Positions 56,671 through 64,000 of a stretch of DNA of 64,000 bases are shown one piece after another (position 1 is the first letter of the stretch; each line of letters starts with the position of its first letter). The DNA is from Haloplanus salinus (GTDB lineage: Archaea > Halobacteriota > Halobacteria > Halobacteriales > Haloferacaceae): contig NZ_QPHM01000001.1 of the NCBI RefSeq assembly GCF_003336245.1, forward strand, positions 2,360,113 to 2,424,112, given 5' to 3'. A program made the position numbers and the translations under genes. A model generated the notes under the pieces. It ran no database searches. It saw only the letters and a program-made list of their open reading frames with translations, and was not told the DNA's origin.

Positions 56671-58002
56671 CTATCCGACGACCAGCACCCGCAGGTCGTT
56701 GACGTTCGTCCCCGTCGCGCCGGTGCTGATCACGGCGCCCCGTTCGCCCAGATAGCCGTAGGCGTCGTTGTTTCCGAGCGCCGCCCGCGCCTCGTGGGTG
56801 TCGTCCACGGTGTCGGCGTCGACGAGGGCGCCCGCGAAGTCGCTGCTGCCGTCCTTGCCGTCGGTGTCGACGCAGGCGAGTGCCGCCCCGTCGGGGAGTT
56901 CGACGGCCGCCGCCAGCGCGAACTCCGCGTTCGGGCCGCCCACGCCGTCGCCGCGGACGGTGACGGTCGCCTCCCCGCCCGAGAGGATCACGGCCGGCGC
57001 GTCGAGGGGGTTGCCCGTCGCTCCGACTTCCTCCGCGACGGCGACGTGGGTGAGGGCGGCCTCCCGCGCCTCGCCACGGACCGACGAGGACAGGATGCAC
57101 GGGTCGTAGCCCCGGTCCGCCGCCACCTCGCGGGCGGCGTCGATGGCGGTGAAGCCGTCCGCGAGGACGTGGTTGGTCACCCGGTCGAAGACGGGGTCGT
57201 CCGCCCGCGGCGTCTCGGGCAGCTCCCCCGCCACACCGGCGTCCAGCCGCCTGCGGACCGCCTCGGGCGGGTCGACGCCGTACCGATCCAGCGCGTCGAG
57301 GGCGTCCCCGTACGTCGACTCGTCGGGCGCCGTCGGGCCGCTGGCGATGACGCTCAGGTCGTTGCCGACCACGTCGCTGAACACGAGGCCGACTACCGTC
57401 GCGGGCGCGGCGAGTTCGGCGAGACCGCCCCCCTTGAGCGTCGAGAGGTGTTTGCGGACGGCGTTGAGCGCGCCGATTTCGGCGCCAGCATCGAGGAGCG
57501 CGTCGGTCGTCGTCTGCAGATCCGCGAGGGTGATGCCTTCCGCGGGCGCGGGGAGGAGGGCGCTCCCGCCACCGGTGACGATGGCGAGGACGAGCGTCCG
57601 GTCGTCGGCCTCGGCGACGAGTTCGTGGATGCGGTCGGTGCCCTCGACGCCCGCCCGACTGGGCACGGGGTGGTGGCCGCGCAGGCGCTCGATCCGGTGG
57701 TCCTCGCCCGTACTGGGATCGGGCGTCACGACGGCACCCGCGTCGAGACGGTCGCCGAGGACGGTCTCGAGCGCGTCCGCGACGCCGTTGGCCGCCTTCC
57801 CGCCGCCGACGGCGACGATCCGATCCACGCCCGACAGGTCGTAGGTGGCGTCGGCGACGCGGAGTCGGTCGCCGTCGAGGCGGACCGAATCGGCGACGAC
57901 GCGGTCCGGTCTGGCGGCGTCGATGCCGGCCCCGACGCAGGCCAGTGCCGTCTCCCGCGCGGCGGTCGACCCCAGCGCGGCTTCGTTCTCGATGGAGACC
58001 AT
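56671..58002 (-). CDS. Glycerate 2-kinase (MOFRL family)
   Basis: 443 residues. N-terminal domain with DRIVAVGGGKAANGVADALE (about residue 60) and VLAIVTGGGSALLPAPAEGI; the C-terminal MOFRL domain has GGEATVTVRGDGVGGPNAEF and VDTDGKDGSSDFAGALVDAD. It phosphorylates D-glycerate to 2-phosphoglycerate. Start 58002 (MVSIENEAALGSTAARE), with a minus-strand TATA (TTTTTA, 58026-58031) 24-29 nt upstream. Confidence 0.92.
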   Translation of the reverse strand: MVSIENEAALGSTAARETALACVGAGIDAARPDRVVADSVRLDGDRLRVADATYDLSGVDRIVAVGGGKAANGVADALETVLGDRLDAGAVVTPDPSTGEDHRIERLRGHHPVPSRAGVEGTDRIHELVAEADDRTLVLAIVTGGGSALLPAPAEGITLADLQTTTDALLDAGAEIGALNAVRKHLSTLKGGGLAELAAPATVVGLVFSDVVGNDLSVIASGPTAPDESTYGDALDALDRYGVDPPEAVRRRLDAGVAGELPETPRADDPVFDRVTNHVLADGFTAIDAAREVAADRGYDPCILSSSVRGEAREAALTHVAVAEEVGATGNPLDAPAVILSGGEATVTVRGDGVGGPNAEFALAAAVELPDGAALACVDTDGKDGSSDFAGALVDADTVDDTHEARAALGNNDAYGYLGERGAVISTGATGTNVNDLRVLVVG

Positions 58003-58051
58003 ACCCCGTGTCTCTCCGACAAGGGTAAAAAGCGTGCCCCAGTAGCGACCG

Positions 58052-59743
58052 ATGATGAGTGATGCCGCCGCCTCGGATTCGGAGGGTGAGGGTGGTGTCC
58101 GCGTCGTGGGCACGGCCCACGTCTCCGCCGAGAGCGTGCGAGAGGTGGAGAACGTGATCGAGGCCGACCGGCCCGACGTGGTCGCCGTCGAACTCGACGA
58201 CGGGCGTTACCGACAGATGCAGGGCGAGACGCCCGACGACATCGAACCCGGCGACCTCCTGCGGGGCAATACGGTGTTTCAGTTCTTGGCCTACTGGATG
58301 CTATCCTACGTCCAGTCGCGGCTGGGCGAGAAGTTCGACATCCAGCCCGGTGCCGATATGCTCGCGGCCGTCGAAACGGCCGAGGGCCTCGGGATCGACG
58401 TGGCGCTGGTCGACCGCGACATCCAGACGACGATCCAACGGTTCTGGGCGCGGATGGGCGTCACGGAGAAGGTCCGCCTCGTCGGCGGCCTCGCCTTTGG
58501 CCTCACCGACGCCCGTGGCCTCGGCCTCGTGCTCGGCGTCTTCGCCGGCGTCGTCCTCGGCCCCCTGTTGGGCCTGTTCGGCCCATCCCTCGGTCTCTCG
58601 ACGGCTCTCCTGACACGCGTGACGGGCGGCGTCCTGCTCGCCATCGCCGCTGGCCTCGTCGTCCACACGCTCGCGGACACGGTCGACGCCCTCCGCCCCG
58701 ACGACCGCCTCGTCGCCGCCGCGGGTCTCGGCGTCGCCGCCGGCCTGATCGGCGGCGTCGGCTTCGGCCTCGCGGACGGCGTCGTCGCCTCGCTCGGCAC
58801 GTTCGCCGCTCGCGTCGTCGGCAGCCTCACCCTCGGCCTCGCCGGCGGCCTGACCGTCGGCCTCGTCGTCGGCTTCCTCGCCGACCGCGCCGGCTACGGC
58901 GCCACCGCCGACGAGGAGTTCGACGAGTTCGACGTCGAATCGCTCACCGACGCCGACGTGGTGAGCGTCATGATGGAGGAGTTCCGGACGTTCAGCCCCG
59001 CCGGCGCCCGCGCCCTGATCGACGAGCGCGACGCCTACATCGCCCACGAACTCGTGCGACTGCGCGAGGCGGGCCACCACGTCGTCGCCGTCGTCGGCGC
59101 GGGGCACCGGGAAGGCATCGAGCGCTACCTCGACGCGCCGGAGACGCTCCCGCCGTGGGAGTCGCTCGTCGGGACGGACTCGGGCGGCGGCGTCCCGTGG
59201 CTGAAGGCCGCGGGCGTCCTCGTCTCCCTCGGCTTCGTCGCCTTCTTCGCCCTCCTCGCGATGGCGGGGGTCCGTAACGGGTTCCTGCTTCGCCTCTTCG
59301 CGGCGTGGTTCGTCGTCAACGGCGTCTTCGCAGCCGGCCTCGCCCGCCTCGCGGGCGCCCGCTGGGACTCGACGCTCGTCGGCGGCCTCGTCGCGTGGAT
59401 GACCTCCGTCAATCCCCTGCTCGCGCCGGGGTGGTTCACCGGCTACGTCGAACTCCGCCACACCTCGGTCAACGTGAGCGACATCGGGACGCTCAACGAA
59501 CTCTTGAGCGACGAGGAGACGCCGATCCGCACGCTGATCGGGCAGTTGTTCGACGTGCCGCTCTTCAGGCTCATCATGGTCGTCGCCATGACGAACGTCG
59601 GGAGCATGATCGCCAGCCTCCTCTTTGCGGTGTACGTCCTGCCGCTTTTCGCCACCGAAATCGGCGGCGTTGAGGGCGTCTCGCGGCTCATGCTCGAAGG
59701 GGCTCGAAACAGCGCCGAACTCCTCTGGAGGACCGTCGCGTGA
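58052..59743 (+). CDS. TraB/PrgY-family membrane protein
   Basis: 563 residues. The N-terminal TraB domain has VRVVGTAHVSAESVREVENV and the paired VVAVELDDGRYRQM, with the third conserved block VVAVVGAGHREGIERYLDAP near residue 345. An insertion of hydrophobic segments (about 145-290) splits the domain, and more helices follow (about 385-550). The role in archaea is unknown; PrgY reduces peptide pheromone signalling in bacteria. Overlaps the M50 protease gene by 4 bp. Confidence 0.87.
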   Translation: MMSDAAASDSEGEGGVRVVGTAHVSAESVREVENVIEADRPDVVAVELDDGRYRQMQGETPDDIEPGDLLRGNTVFQFLAYWMLSYVQSRLGEKFDIQPGADMLAAVETAEGLGIDVALVDRDIQTTIQRFWARMGVTEKVRLVGGLAFGLTDARGLGLVLGVFAGVVLGPLLGLFGPSLGLSTALLTRVTGGVLLAIAAGLVVHTLADTVDALRPDDRLVAAAGLGVAAGLIGGVGFGLADGVVASLGTFAARVVGSLTLGLAGGLTVGLVVGFLADRAGYGATADEEFDEFDVESLTDADVVSVMMEEFRTFSPAGARALIDERDAYIAHELVRLREAGHHVVAVVGAGHREGIERYLDAPETLPPWESLVGTDSGGGVPWLKAAGVLVSLGFVAFFALLAMAGVRNGFLLRLFAAWFVVNGVFAAGLARLAGARWDSTLVGGLVAWMTSVNPLLAPGWFTGYVELRHTSVNVSDIGTLNELLSDEETPIRTLIGQLFDVPLFRLIMVVAMTNVGSMIASLLFAVYVLPLFATEIGGVEGVSRLMLEGARNSAELLWRTVA

Positions 59744-60369
59744 ATCTGACGTTCAGCGCCCGCGAACTCCAGGACCTGGCCATCGCGTGGGTGGCCCTCG
59801 GCGTCGCCTTCGCCATCTTCTTCGCCGGCGGGGGGAGCCGCGCCCTCTCGATGCTCGCCGACCAGGGACTGATCCAGCCCCTCGTCGTCTCGCTGGTCAC
59901 CGCCGGCCTGGGCTTCCTGCTCCACGAACTCGCCCACAAGGTCGTCGCCGTCCGGTTCGACCAGATCGCCGAGTTCCGCGCCGACTACGGTATGCTCTTT
60001 ATCGCCGTCGTGAGCGCGATGGTTGGCTTCCTCTTCGCCGCCCCTGGCGCCGTCCATCACCGCGGCCGGCTCACGGCGCGGGAACACGGCCTCATCGCCC
60101 TCGCCGGTCCGGTGACGAACGGACTGCTCGCCCTCGTGTTCGCCCCGATTTACCTCGCTGGCCTCTTCGTCGGGTCACCGCTTCTCTCCCTGATCGGCGG
60201 CCGGGGGGTCGCCATCAACCTCTTTCTGGCGGCGTTCAACCTCGTCCCGTTCGGGCCGCTCGACGGGAAGACCGTCCTCGGCTGGAGCAAAGCGGCGTTC
60301 GTCCTCACGTTCGTCCCCGCGGCCGCCGTCACGGTGGTCGTGGTGTTCGTCCTCGGAATCGGATTCTAG
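59740..60369 (+). CDS. Site-2-protease-like metalloprotease (M50 family)
   Basis: 209 residues, about 6 hydrophobic segments. The zinc motif HELAH (HExxH) is in GFLLHELAHKVVAVRF near residue 63, and the second ligand block is NLVPFGPLDGKTVLGW near residue 167. It cuts membrane proteins within the bilayer. GTG start at 59740 overlaps the TraB stop (GTGA), so the two are translationally coupled and may act together. It overlaps the convergent UspA gene by 4 bp. Confidence 0.87.
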   Translation: MNLTFSARELQDLAIAWVALGVAFAIFFAGGGSRALSMLADQGLIQPLVVSLVTAGLGFLLHELAHKVVAVRFDQIAEFRADYGMLFIAVVSAMVGFLFAAPGAVHHRGRLTAREHGLIALAGPVTNGLLALVFAPIYLAGLFVGSPLLSLIGGRGVAINLFLAAFNLVPFGPLDGKTVLGWSKAAFVLTFVPAAAVTVVVVFVLGIGF

Positions 60370-60794
60370 CGAACCACGGTCACCGTCGCCTCGGCCCGGC
60401 GGAGCACCCGTTCGGCGACGCTCCCGAGGTAGAGCCGTTCCAGCCCCGACCGACCGTGACTTCCTACCACGACGTGGTCGACGTCGTTGGCCGCGACGTA
60501 GCGAACGATTTCCCGCCCCGGCTTGCCGACGGCCGTCGCCGTCCGGAGTGAGACGCCCGTCTCGGCCGCCCGCGTCCGCGCCCGGTCGAACAGGTCCTCG
60601 ATGGCCGCCATCTCGGACTCGTACCACCGTTCTGCCTCGATCGGACCGCCGACCGCCGACTCGTAGACGGCGTCGATTGGGTCGACGACGTGGAGGACGA
60701 CCACCTCGGCGTCGGGCCACTCCTCGAGGGCGTGTTCGAGCGCCCGCGTCGCCAGCGGTGAGTCGTCGAGCGGCACCAGTACGCGTGTCACCAT
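60366..60794 (-). CDS. Universal stress protein, UspA family
   Basis: 142 residues. VTRVLVPLDDSPLATRALEH at the N-terminus and the ATP motif GSHGRSGLERLYLGS (G-x2-G-x9-GS) near residue 113. ATP-binding stress protein, usually a dimer. TATATA 25-30 nt upstream of the ATG. Confidence 0.93.
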   Translation of the reverse strand: MVTRVLVPLDDSPLATRALEHALEEWPDAEVVVLHVVDPIDAVYESAVGGPIEAERWYESEMAAIEDLFDRARTRAAETGVSLRTATAVGKPGREIVRYVAANDVDHVVVGSHGRSGLERLYLGSVAERVLRRAEATVTVVR

Positions 60795-60818
60795 AGTGAA
60801 CAGTTCTCGGTCACGGCG

Positions 60819-60824
60819 TATATA
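60819..60824. promoter_or_regulatory. Symmetric TATATA between uspA and the VIT gene
   Basis: TATATA is 25-30 nt from the uspA start. The VIT start is 43-48 nt away on the other side, so one symmetric box could direct both, with a short leader for the VIT gene. Confidence 0.4.
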
Positions 60825-60866
60825 GCTCGGCGCCAACGCTACAGTATCGGCCGTGCAAGCTGGGGT

Positions 60867-61400
60867 ATGCTCGACACGCTCCTCGACGACGACGTGACCG
60901 ACCGGGGTCGGTATCTCCCCGAACTCATCTACGGTGCCAACGACGGGATCGTCACCACGTTCGCCGTCGTCGCGGGCGTCGCCGGCGCCGCTCTCGACCC
61001 CGCAATCGTGCTCGTCCTCGGCGCTGCGAACCTCTTCGCCGATGGCTTCTCGATGGGTATGAGCAACTTCCTGAGTCGCCGGTCGGAGGCGGACTACCAC
61101 GACGCACAGGGTGCCACGGCCGACGACGGCGGCAAATCCCCCGCCTCGACGGCGCTGGTCACCTTCGCCGCGTTCGTCGTCTTCGGTGGGTTTCCCCTCG
61201 TGCCGTACCTGCTGGCCGTGGAGCCGCTCTTTCCCGCCTCCATTGTCGTCACCGGCCTCACTTTCTTCCTCGTCGGCGCGAGTCGGTCGCTCGTGACCGA
61301 CCGAACGTGGCTGCGCAACGGCGGGGAGATGTTCGCCGTGGGGATGGCCGCCGCGACGGTGGCGTACGCCGTCGGCGACGTGCTCGCGTCGGTGGCGTAG
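60867..61400 (+). CDS. VIT1/CCC1-family iron/manganese transporter
   Basis: 177 residues with about 5 hydrophobic segments. ELIYGANDGIVTTFAVVAGV (residues 19-38) and GAANLFADGFSMGMSNFLSR (about 52-71) are the family motifs with metal-binding acidic and Met residues; there is no N-terminal ferritin-like domain. It likely exports or sequesters Fe2+/Mn2+. Its neighbours do not indicate iron control. Confidence 0.88.
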   Translation: MLDTLLDDDVTDRGRYLPELIYGANDGIVTTFAVVAGVAGAALDPAIVLVLGAANLFADGFSMGMSNFLSRRSEADYHDAQGATADDGGKSPASTALVTFAAFVVFGGFPLVPYLLAVEPLFPASIVVTGLTFFLVGASRSLVTDRTWLRNGGEMFAVGMAAATVAYAVGDVLASVA

Positions 61401-61419
61401 GTTCCGAAGCCTTTTGCTG

Positions 61420-61433
61420 ACTGACCGGTCAGT
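61420..61433. promoter_or_regulatory. TetR-type operator
   Basis: ACTGACCGGTCAGT is a perfect 14-bp palindrome starting 20 bp before the GTG of the TetR gene, in the core promoter region. It matches the TGACCGGTCA type of TetR-family sites, so the repressor probably controls itself and the MATE gene. Confidence 0.65.
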
Positions 61434-61439
61434 TACACC

Positions 61440-62042
61440 GTGACCGGCGACTCGCCCTCCGGCCCGACCGACGACATCATGTGCGCGACGTATCGCGCGC
61501 TCTGTCGGCACGGGTACGCCGACCTGACGATGCAGGATATCGCCGACGAGTGGGCAAAGAGCAAGGCCGCCCTCCACTACCACTACGACACCAAGCGCGG
61601 CCTCCTCCTCGCGTTTCTGGATCACCTCTTCGAGTCGTACACCGAACGCGTCGCGGACCCCGCCGAGGGGACGCCCCGGGAGCGTCTCGACGGTCTCGTC
61701 GCCGCCGCCCTCGACCCGCCGCGCGCGGATGCGACCCGCGAACTCCGCACGGCGCTGTTCGAGGTCAAAGCGCAGGCCCCCCACGACGACGCCTTCCGCG
61801 AGCGTTTGGAGCGGTTCGATCGCTACCTCCAGGCCGAGATTCGCGGCGTCGTCGGCGCCGGCGTCGAGTCCGGCCCGTTCCGGGCCGACGTCGACCCGGA
61901 CGAGATCGCGACGCTGCTGGTGACGCTCGTCAACGGCGCACACTCCCGTCGCGTCGTCCTCGGCGACGACGCGGGCATGCCCGAGACCATCCGGTCGTTC
62001 GTCGACGACCACCTCGCCGGGGAGGCGACGACCGACCGATGA
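61440..62042 (+). CDS. TetR-family transcriptional repressor
   Basis: 200 residues. HTH in RALCRHGYADLTMQDIADEW then SKAALHYHYDTKRGLLLAFL (about residues 18-58), followed by a helical ligand domain. It is predicted to repress the MATE exporter gene that overlaps it by 4 bp (ATGA at 62039). GTG start at 61440; the operator palindrome lies just upstream. Confidence 0.9.
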   Translation: MTGDSPSGPTDDIMCATYRALCRHGYADLTMQDIADEWAKSKAALHYHYDTKRGLLLAFLDHLFESYTERVADPAEGTPRERLDGLVAAALDPPRADATRELRTALFEVKAQAPHDDAFRERLERFDRYLQAEIRGVVGAGVESGPFRADVDPDEIATLLVTLVNGAHSRRVVLGDDAGMPETIRSFVDDHLAGEATTDR

Positions 62043-63448
62043 AGATCCCCGACGTTTTCAAATCCCGCGACGAGTTCGACCTGACCGCCGGCGGCGTGGG
62101 AAAACCCCTGTTCTATCTCTCCCTTCCGATCGTCGTCACGAATCTGCTCCAGACTGCGTACAACCTCGCCGACACCTTCTGGATCGGCCAGTACAGCACG
62201 AACGCCCTCGCCGCCATCAGCTTCGCCTTTCCGATGGTCTTTCTCATCATCTCGCTCGGGATGGGGCTGGCCGTGGCCGGGAGCATCCTCGTCGCCCAGC
62301 ACACCGGCGCGGGTCAGGACGGTGAAGCCGAGTACGCCGCCTCCCAGACCGTCGGCTTCGCCGCCGTCGCCGCCGTCGTCCTCGGCGCCGTCGCCTACTT
62401 TCTCGTCGGCGACGTCCTCGCACTCCTGGGCGCCTCCGAGGACGTCCTTCCCCTCGCCACCGCGTACATGGAGATCATCTCGCTCGGCATCCTCTTCATG
62501 TTCGGCTTCTTCGTCTTCATCTCGCTCATGCGGGGGTACGGCGACACCATCACCCCGATGCTCGTCATGCTCGGCTCCGTCGCCCTCAACGTCGTCCTCG
62601 ACCCCTTCCTCATCTTCGGGTGGTGGATCTTCCCTCAGTGGGGTATCGAGGGTGCCGCCATCGCCACCGTCTTCTCCCGCGGCCTCGCCCTCGCCGTCGG
62701 CCTCTGGATCATGCTCTCCGGCCGGCGCGGCGTCCGCATCCGCCCCCGCGATATCGTCCCCGACCTGCACTACGGCCGGCGACTCGTCCGCATCGGCGTC
62801 CCCGCGTCCGTCGAGGGCACCGGCCAGGCCGTCGCGATCAACCTGCTCATGTTCATCGTCGGCACGTTCTCGACCCCCGTCGTGGCGGCGTTCGGCATCG
62901 GCGTCCGCGTGTTCTCCGTCATCTTCCTCCCCGCCATCGCCGTCGCCCGCGGGGTGGAGACGATGTCCGGGCAGAACATCGGCGCCGACAAGCCCGACCG
63001 GGCGGCGCTGACCGCTCGTGTCGCCGCCAGGACGACGTTCGTCGTCCTCGCCGTCGCGGGCGTGGTCACGTTCCTCTTCGCCGACCCCATCGTCGCCCTG
63101 TTCACGAACGACCGGGCAGTGATCGAGGTGGGGGCGACCTTCCTCCGCTACGTCGCGCCCTCCTTTGGCTTCATCGGCATCATGCGGTCGTACAACGGCG
63201 GATTCCGCGGCGCCGGCAAGACGCTCACCGCCGCCGCCATCGCCGTCTCGATGCTCGGCCTGATCCGTCTCCCCATCGCGTGGGTTGCCTCCGGATTCAT
63301 GGGACCGCCCGGCATCTGGCTCTCCTTCGTCGTCTCGAACGTCGCCGGCGCCGTCATCGCCTACGTCTGGTTCGGGCGCGGGGGCTGGCGGTCGGCGGAC
63401 GTGCGTGGATCGTCGGTCGACGTGGCCGACGAACCGGCGACCGACTGA
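62039..63448 (+). CDS. MATE-family multidrug/cation efflux transporter
   Basis: 469 residues with 12 hydrophobic segments in two halves. N-terminal FYLSLPIVVTNLLQTAYNLA and ADTFWIGQYSTNALAAISFA are MATE hallmarks; the second half repeats them at VPASVEGTGQAVAINLLMFI. It exports cationic compounds using Na+ or H+. Coupled to the TetR gene by an ATGA overlap and probably induced by its own substrate. Confidence 0.92.
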   Translation: MKIPDVFKSRDEFDLTAGGVGKPLFYLSLPIVVTNLLQTAYNLADTFWIGQYSTNALAAISFAFPMVFLIISLGMGLAVAGSILVAQHTGAGQDGEAEYAASQTVGFAAVAAVVLGAVAYFLVGDVLALLGASEDVLPLATAYMEIISLGILFMFGFFVFISLMRGYGDTITPMLVMLGSVALNVVLDPFLIFGWWIFPQWGIEGAAIATVFSRGLALAVGLWIMLSGRRGVRIRPRDIVPDLHYGRRLVRIGVPASVEGTGQAVAINLLMFIVGTFSTPVVAAFGIGVRVFSVIFLPAIAVARGVETMSGQNIGADKPDRAALTARVAARTTFVVLAVAGVVTFLFADPIVALFTNDRAVIEVGATFLRYVAPSFGFIGIMRSYNGGFRGAGKTLTAAAIAVSMLGLIRLPIAWVASGFMGPPGIWLSFVVSNVAGAVIAYVWFGRGGWRSADVRGSSVDVADEPATD

Positions 63449-63500
63449 CCGCCGACCCTCGGCGCGAAGGCCTAAGTGACCGTTCGCCGTAAGGGCGTTC

Positions 63501-64000
63501 ATGTCAACACACTCAAGAAACGATCCGACGTTCCACATCTCGAACGACGCCTCACCCTCGACTACCGTCGTCGCCGGCTTCTCGGCGTTCGGCCTCGCCG
63601 GTCTCACGGCCGCCGACTTCCTCGTCGACCACCTCGAACTGGAGCAGACCGGCCACCTCACCGCCGAATACCTCCCCTCGATCACGCCGTTCGAGGCGGG
63701 CCGCCCCCGACACCACTCGCGCTTTTTTTCACGGCCGGACCTCGACCTGACCGTTCTCGTGAACGAACTGTTCTTGCCGACGCCGGTGGCCGACCCCTTC
63801 GCCGACACCTTGCTCGCTTGGACGGACGAACACGACGTCTCGGAGATACTCGTCCTCTCGGGCATCCCGTACGCCCACGGTCCCGACGAACACGACGCGT
63901 TCTACGTCGCCTCGGACGACTACCGCGAGCGACGACTGGCCGCCGCCGACATCCGTCCCATGGGGCGAGGGTTTCTCGACGGGATCGACGGATCGCTGAT
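63501..64000 (+). CDS. Proteasome assembly chaperone (PAC2) family protein, 5' part
   Basis: The first 166 codons are present; the gene runs past the window end. It begins MSTHSRNDPTFHISNDASPS, followed by TTVVAGFSAFGLAGLTAADF and ILVLSGIPYAHG, the PAC2 (PF09754) pattern. A purine/pyrimidine element CCTAAGTG about 25-32 nt upstream may serve as TATA. Archaeal PAC2 proteins are related to proteasome assembly chaperones, but their function is not settled. Confidence 0.85.
   Translation, partial: MSTHSRNDPTFHISNDASPSTTVVAGFSAFGLAGLTAADFLVDHLELEQTGHLTAEYLPSITPFEAGRPRHHSRFFSRPDLDLTVLVNELFLPTPVADPFADTLLAWTDEHDVSEILVLSGIPYAHGPDEHDAFYVASDDYRERRLAAADIRPMGRGFLDGIDGSL

Noticed and set aside
61823-63865. 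A 680-codon minus-strand open frame opposite the MATE gene
   Set aside because: Charged low-complexity translation with no domain; the plus strand has clear TetR, MATE and PAC2 genes.

Overview
The window is chromosomal DNA from a halophilic archaeon (class Halobacteria). It has very high GC, strongly acidic predicted proteins, TATA-box promoters about 25-30 nt upstream of start codons (leaderless pattern), and many haloarchaeal families: AglB/AglJ/AglF/AglM, bat-type HTH regulators, a HEWD protein, DpsA and a TRASH-domain Lrp regulator. The genus cannot be fixed from the sequence. No rRNA or tRNA was seen. No stretch without a gene exceeds about 300 bases; the longest is the roughly 285-base 3' part of the insertion sequence, read here as its guide RNA.

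Layout. 1-4.0 kb: housekeeping genes (a probable diadenylate cyclase, purD, an MFS exporter, a metal-sensing Lrp-type regulator). 4.1-30.2 kb: a large surface-glycan and protein N-glycosylation island. It runs from aglJ (dolichol-phosphate sugar transferase) and aglF (nucleotidyltransferase) through glycosyltransferases of families GT2, GT4 and GT61, five SDR sugar epimerases/dehydratases including a UDP-xylose synthase type, two alkaline-phosphatase-superfamily hydrolases, two FkbM methyltransferases and a flippase, to aglB (oligosaccharyltransferase) followed 4 bp later by a DUF368 polyprenyl-phosphate transporter. 30-36 kb: small genes, a cutA broken by a palindromic element, phosphoglycolate phosphatase and a GlpA-like dehydrogenase. 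33.8-41.9 kb: nucleotide-sugar supply (two GlmU-like enzymes, glmS and a UDP-glucose dehydrogenase carrying a 470-residue intein). 42.3-43.7 kb: an IS1341-type insertion with tnpB, touching the end of ileS. 47-54 kb: signalling (two divergent bat-type regulators; a LOV-type histidine kinase divergent from a double-domain KaiC-like ATPase). 54-64 kb: housekeeping and stress genes (thioesterase, DUF151 nuclease, DpsA, glycerate kinase, TraB plus M50 protease, UspA, VIT transporter, a TetR/MATE operon and a PAC2 protein cut by the window end).

How the genes work together. GlmS and the GlmU-like proteins would make UDP-GlcNAc. AglM, the UXS-type decarboxylase and the epimerases would make uronic acid, pentose and other activated sugars. 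AglJ and the glycosyltransferases would build the glycan on dolichol phosphate, a flippase would move it, AglB would attach it to S-layer and other exported proteins, and the DUF368 protein would plausibly return the lipid carrier.

The least explained signal is a pair of hairpin elements (31360-31443 and 35072-35145). They share the internal-loop sequences AAGTCATCA and ACAGTTC exactly, while their paired arms differ completely in sequence but keep complementarity. One interrupts cutA near its start; the other forms the 3' end of an unrelated gene.
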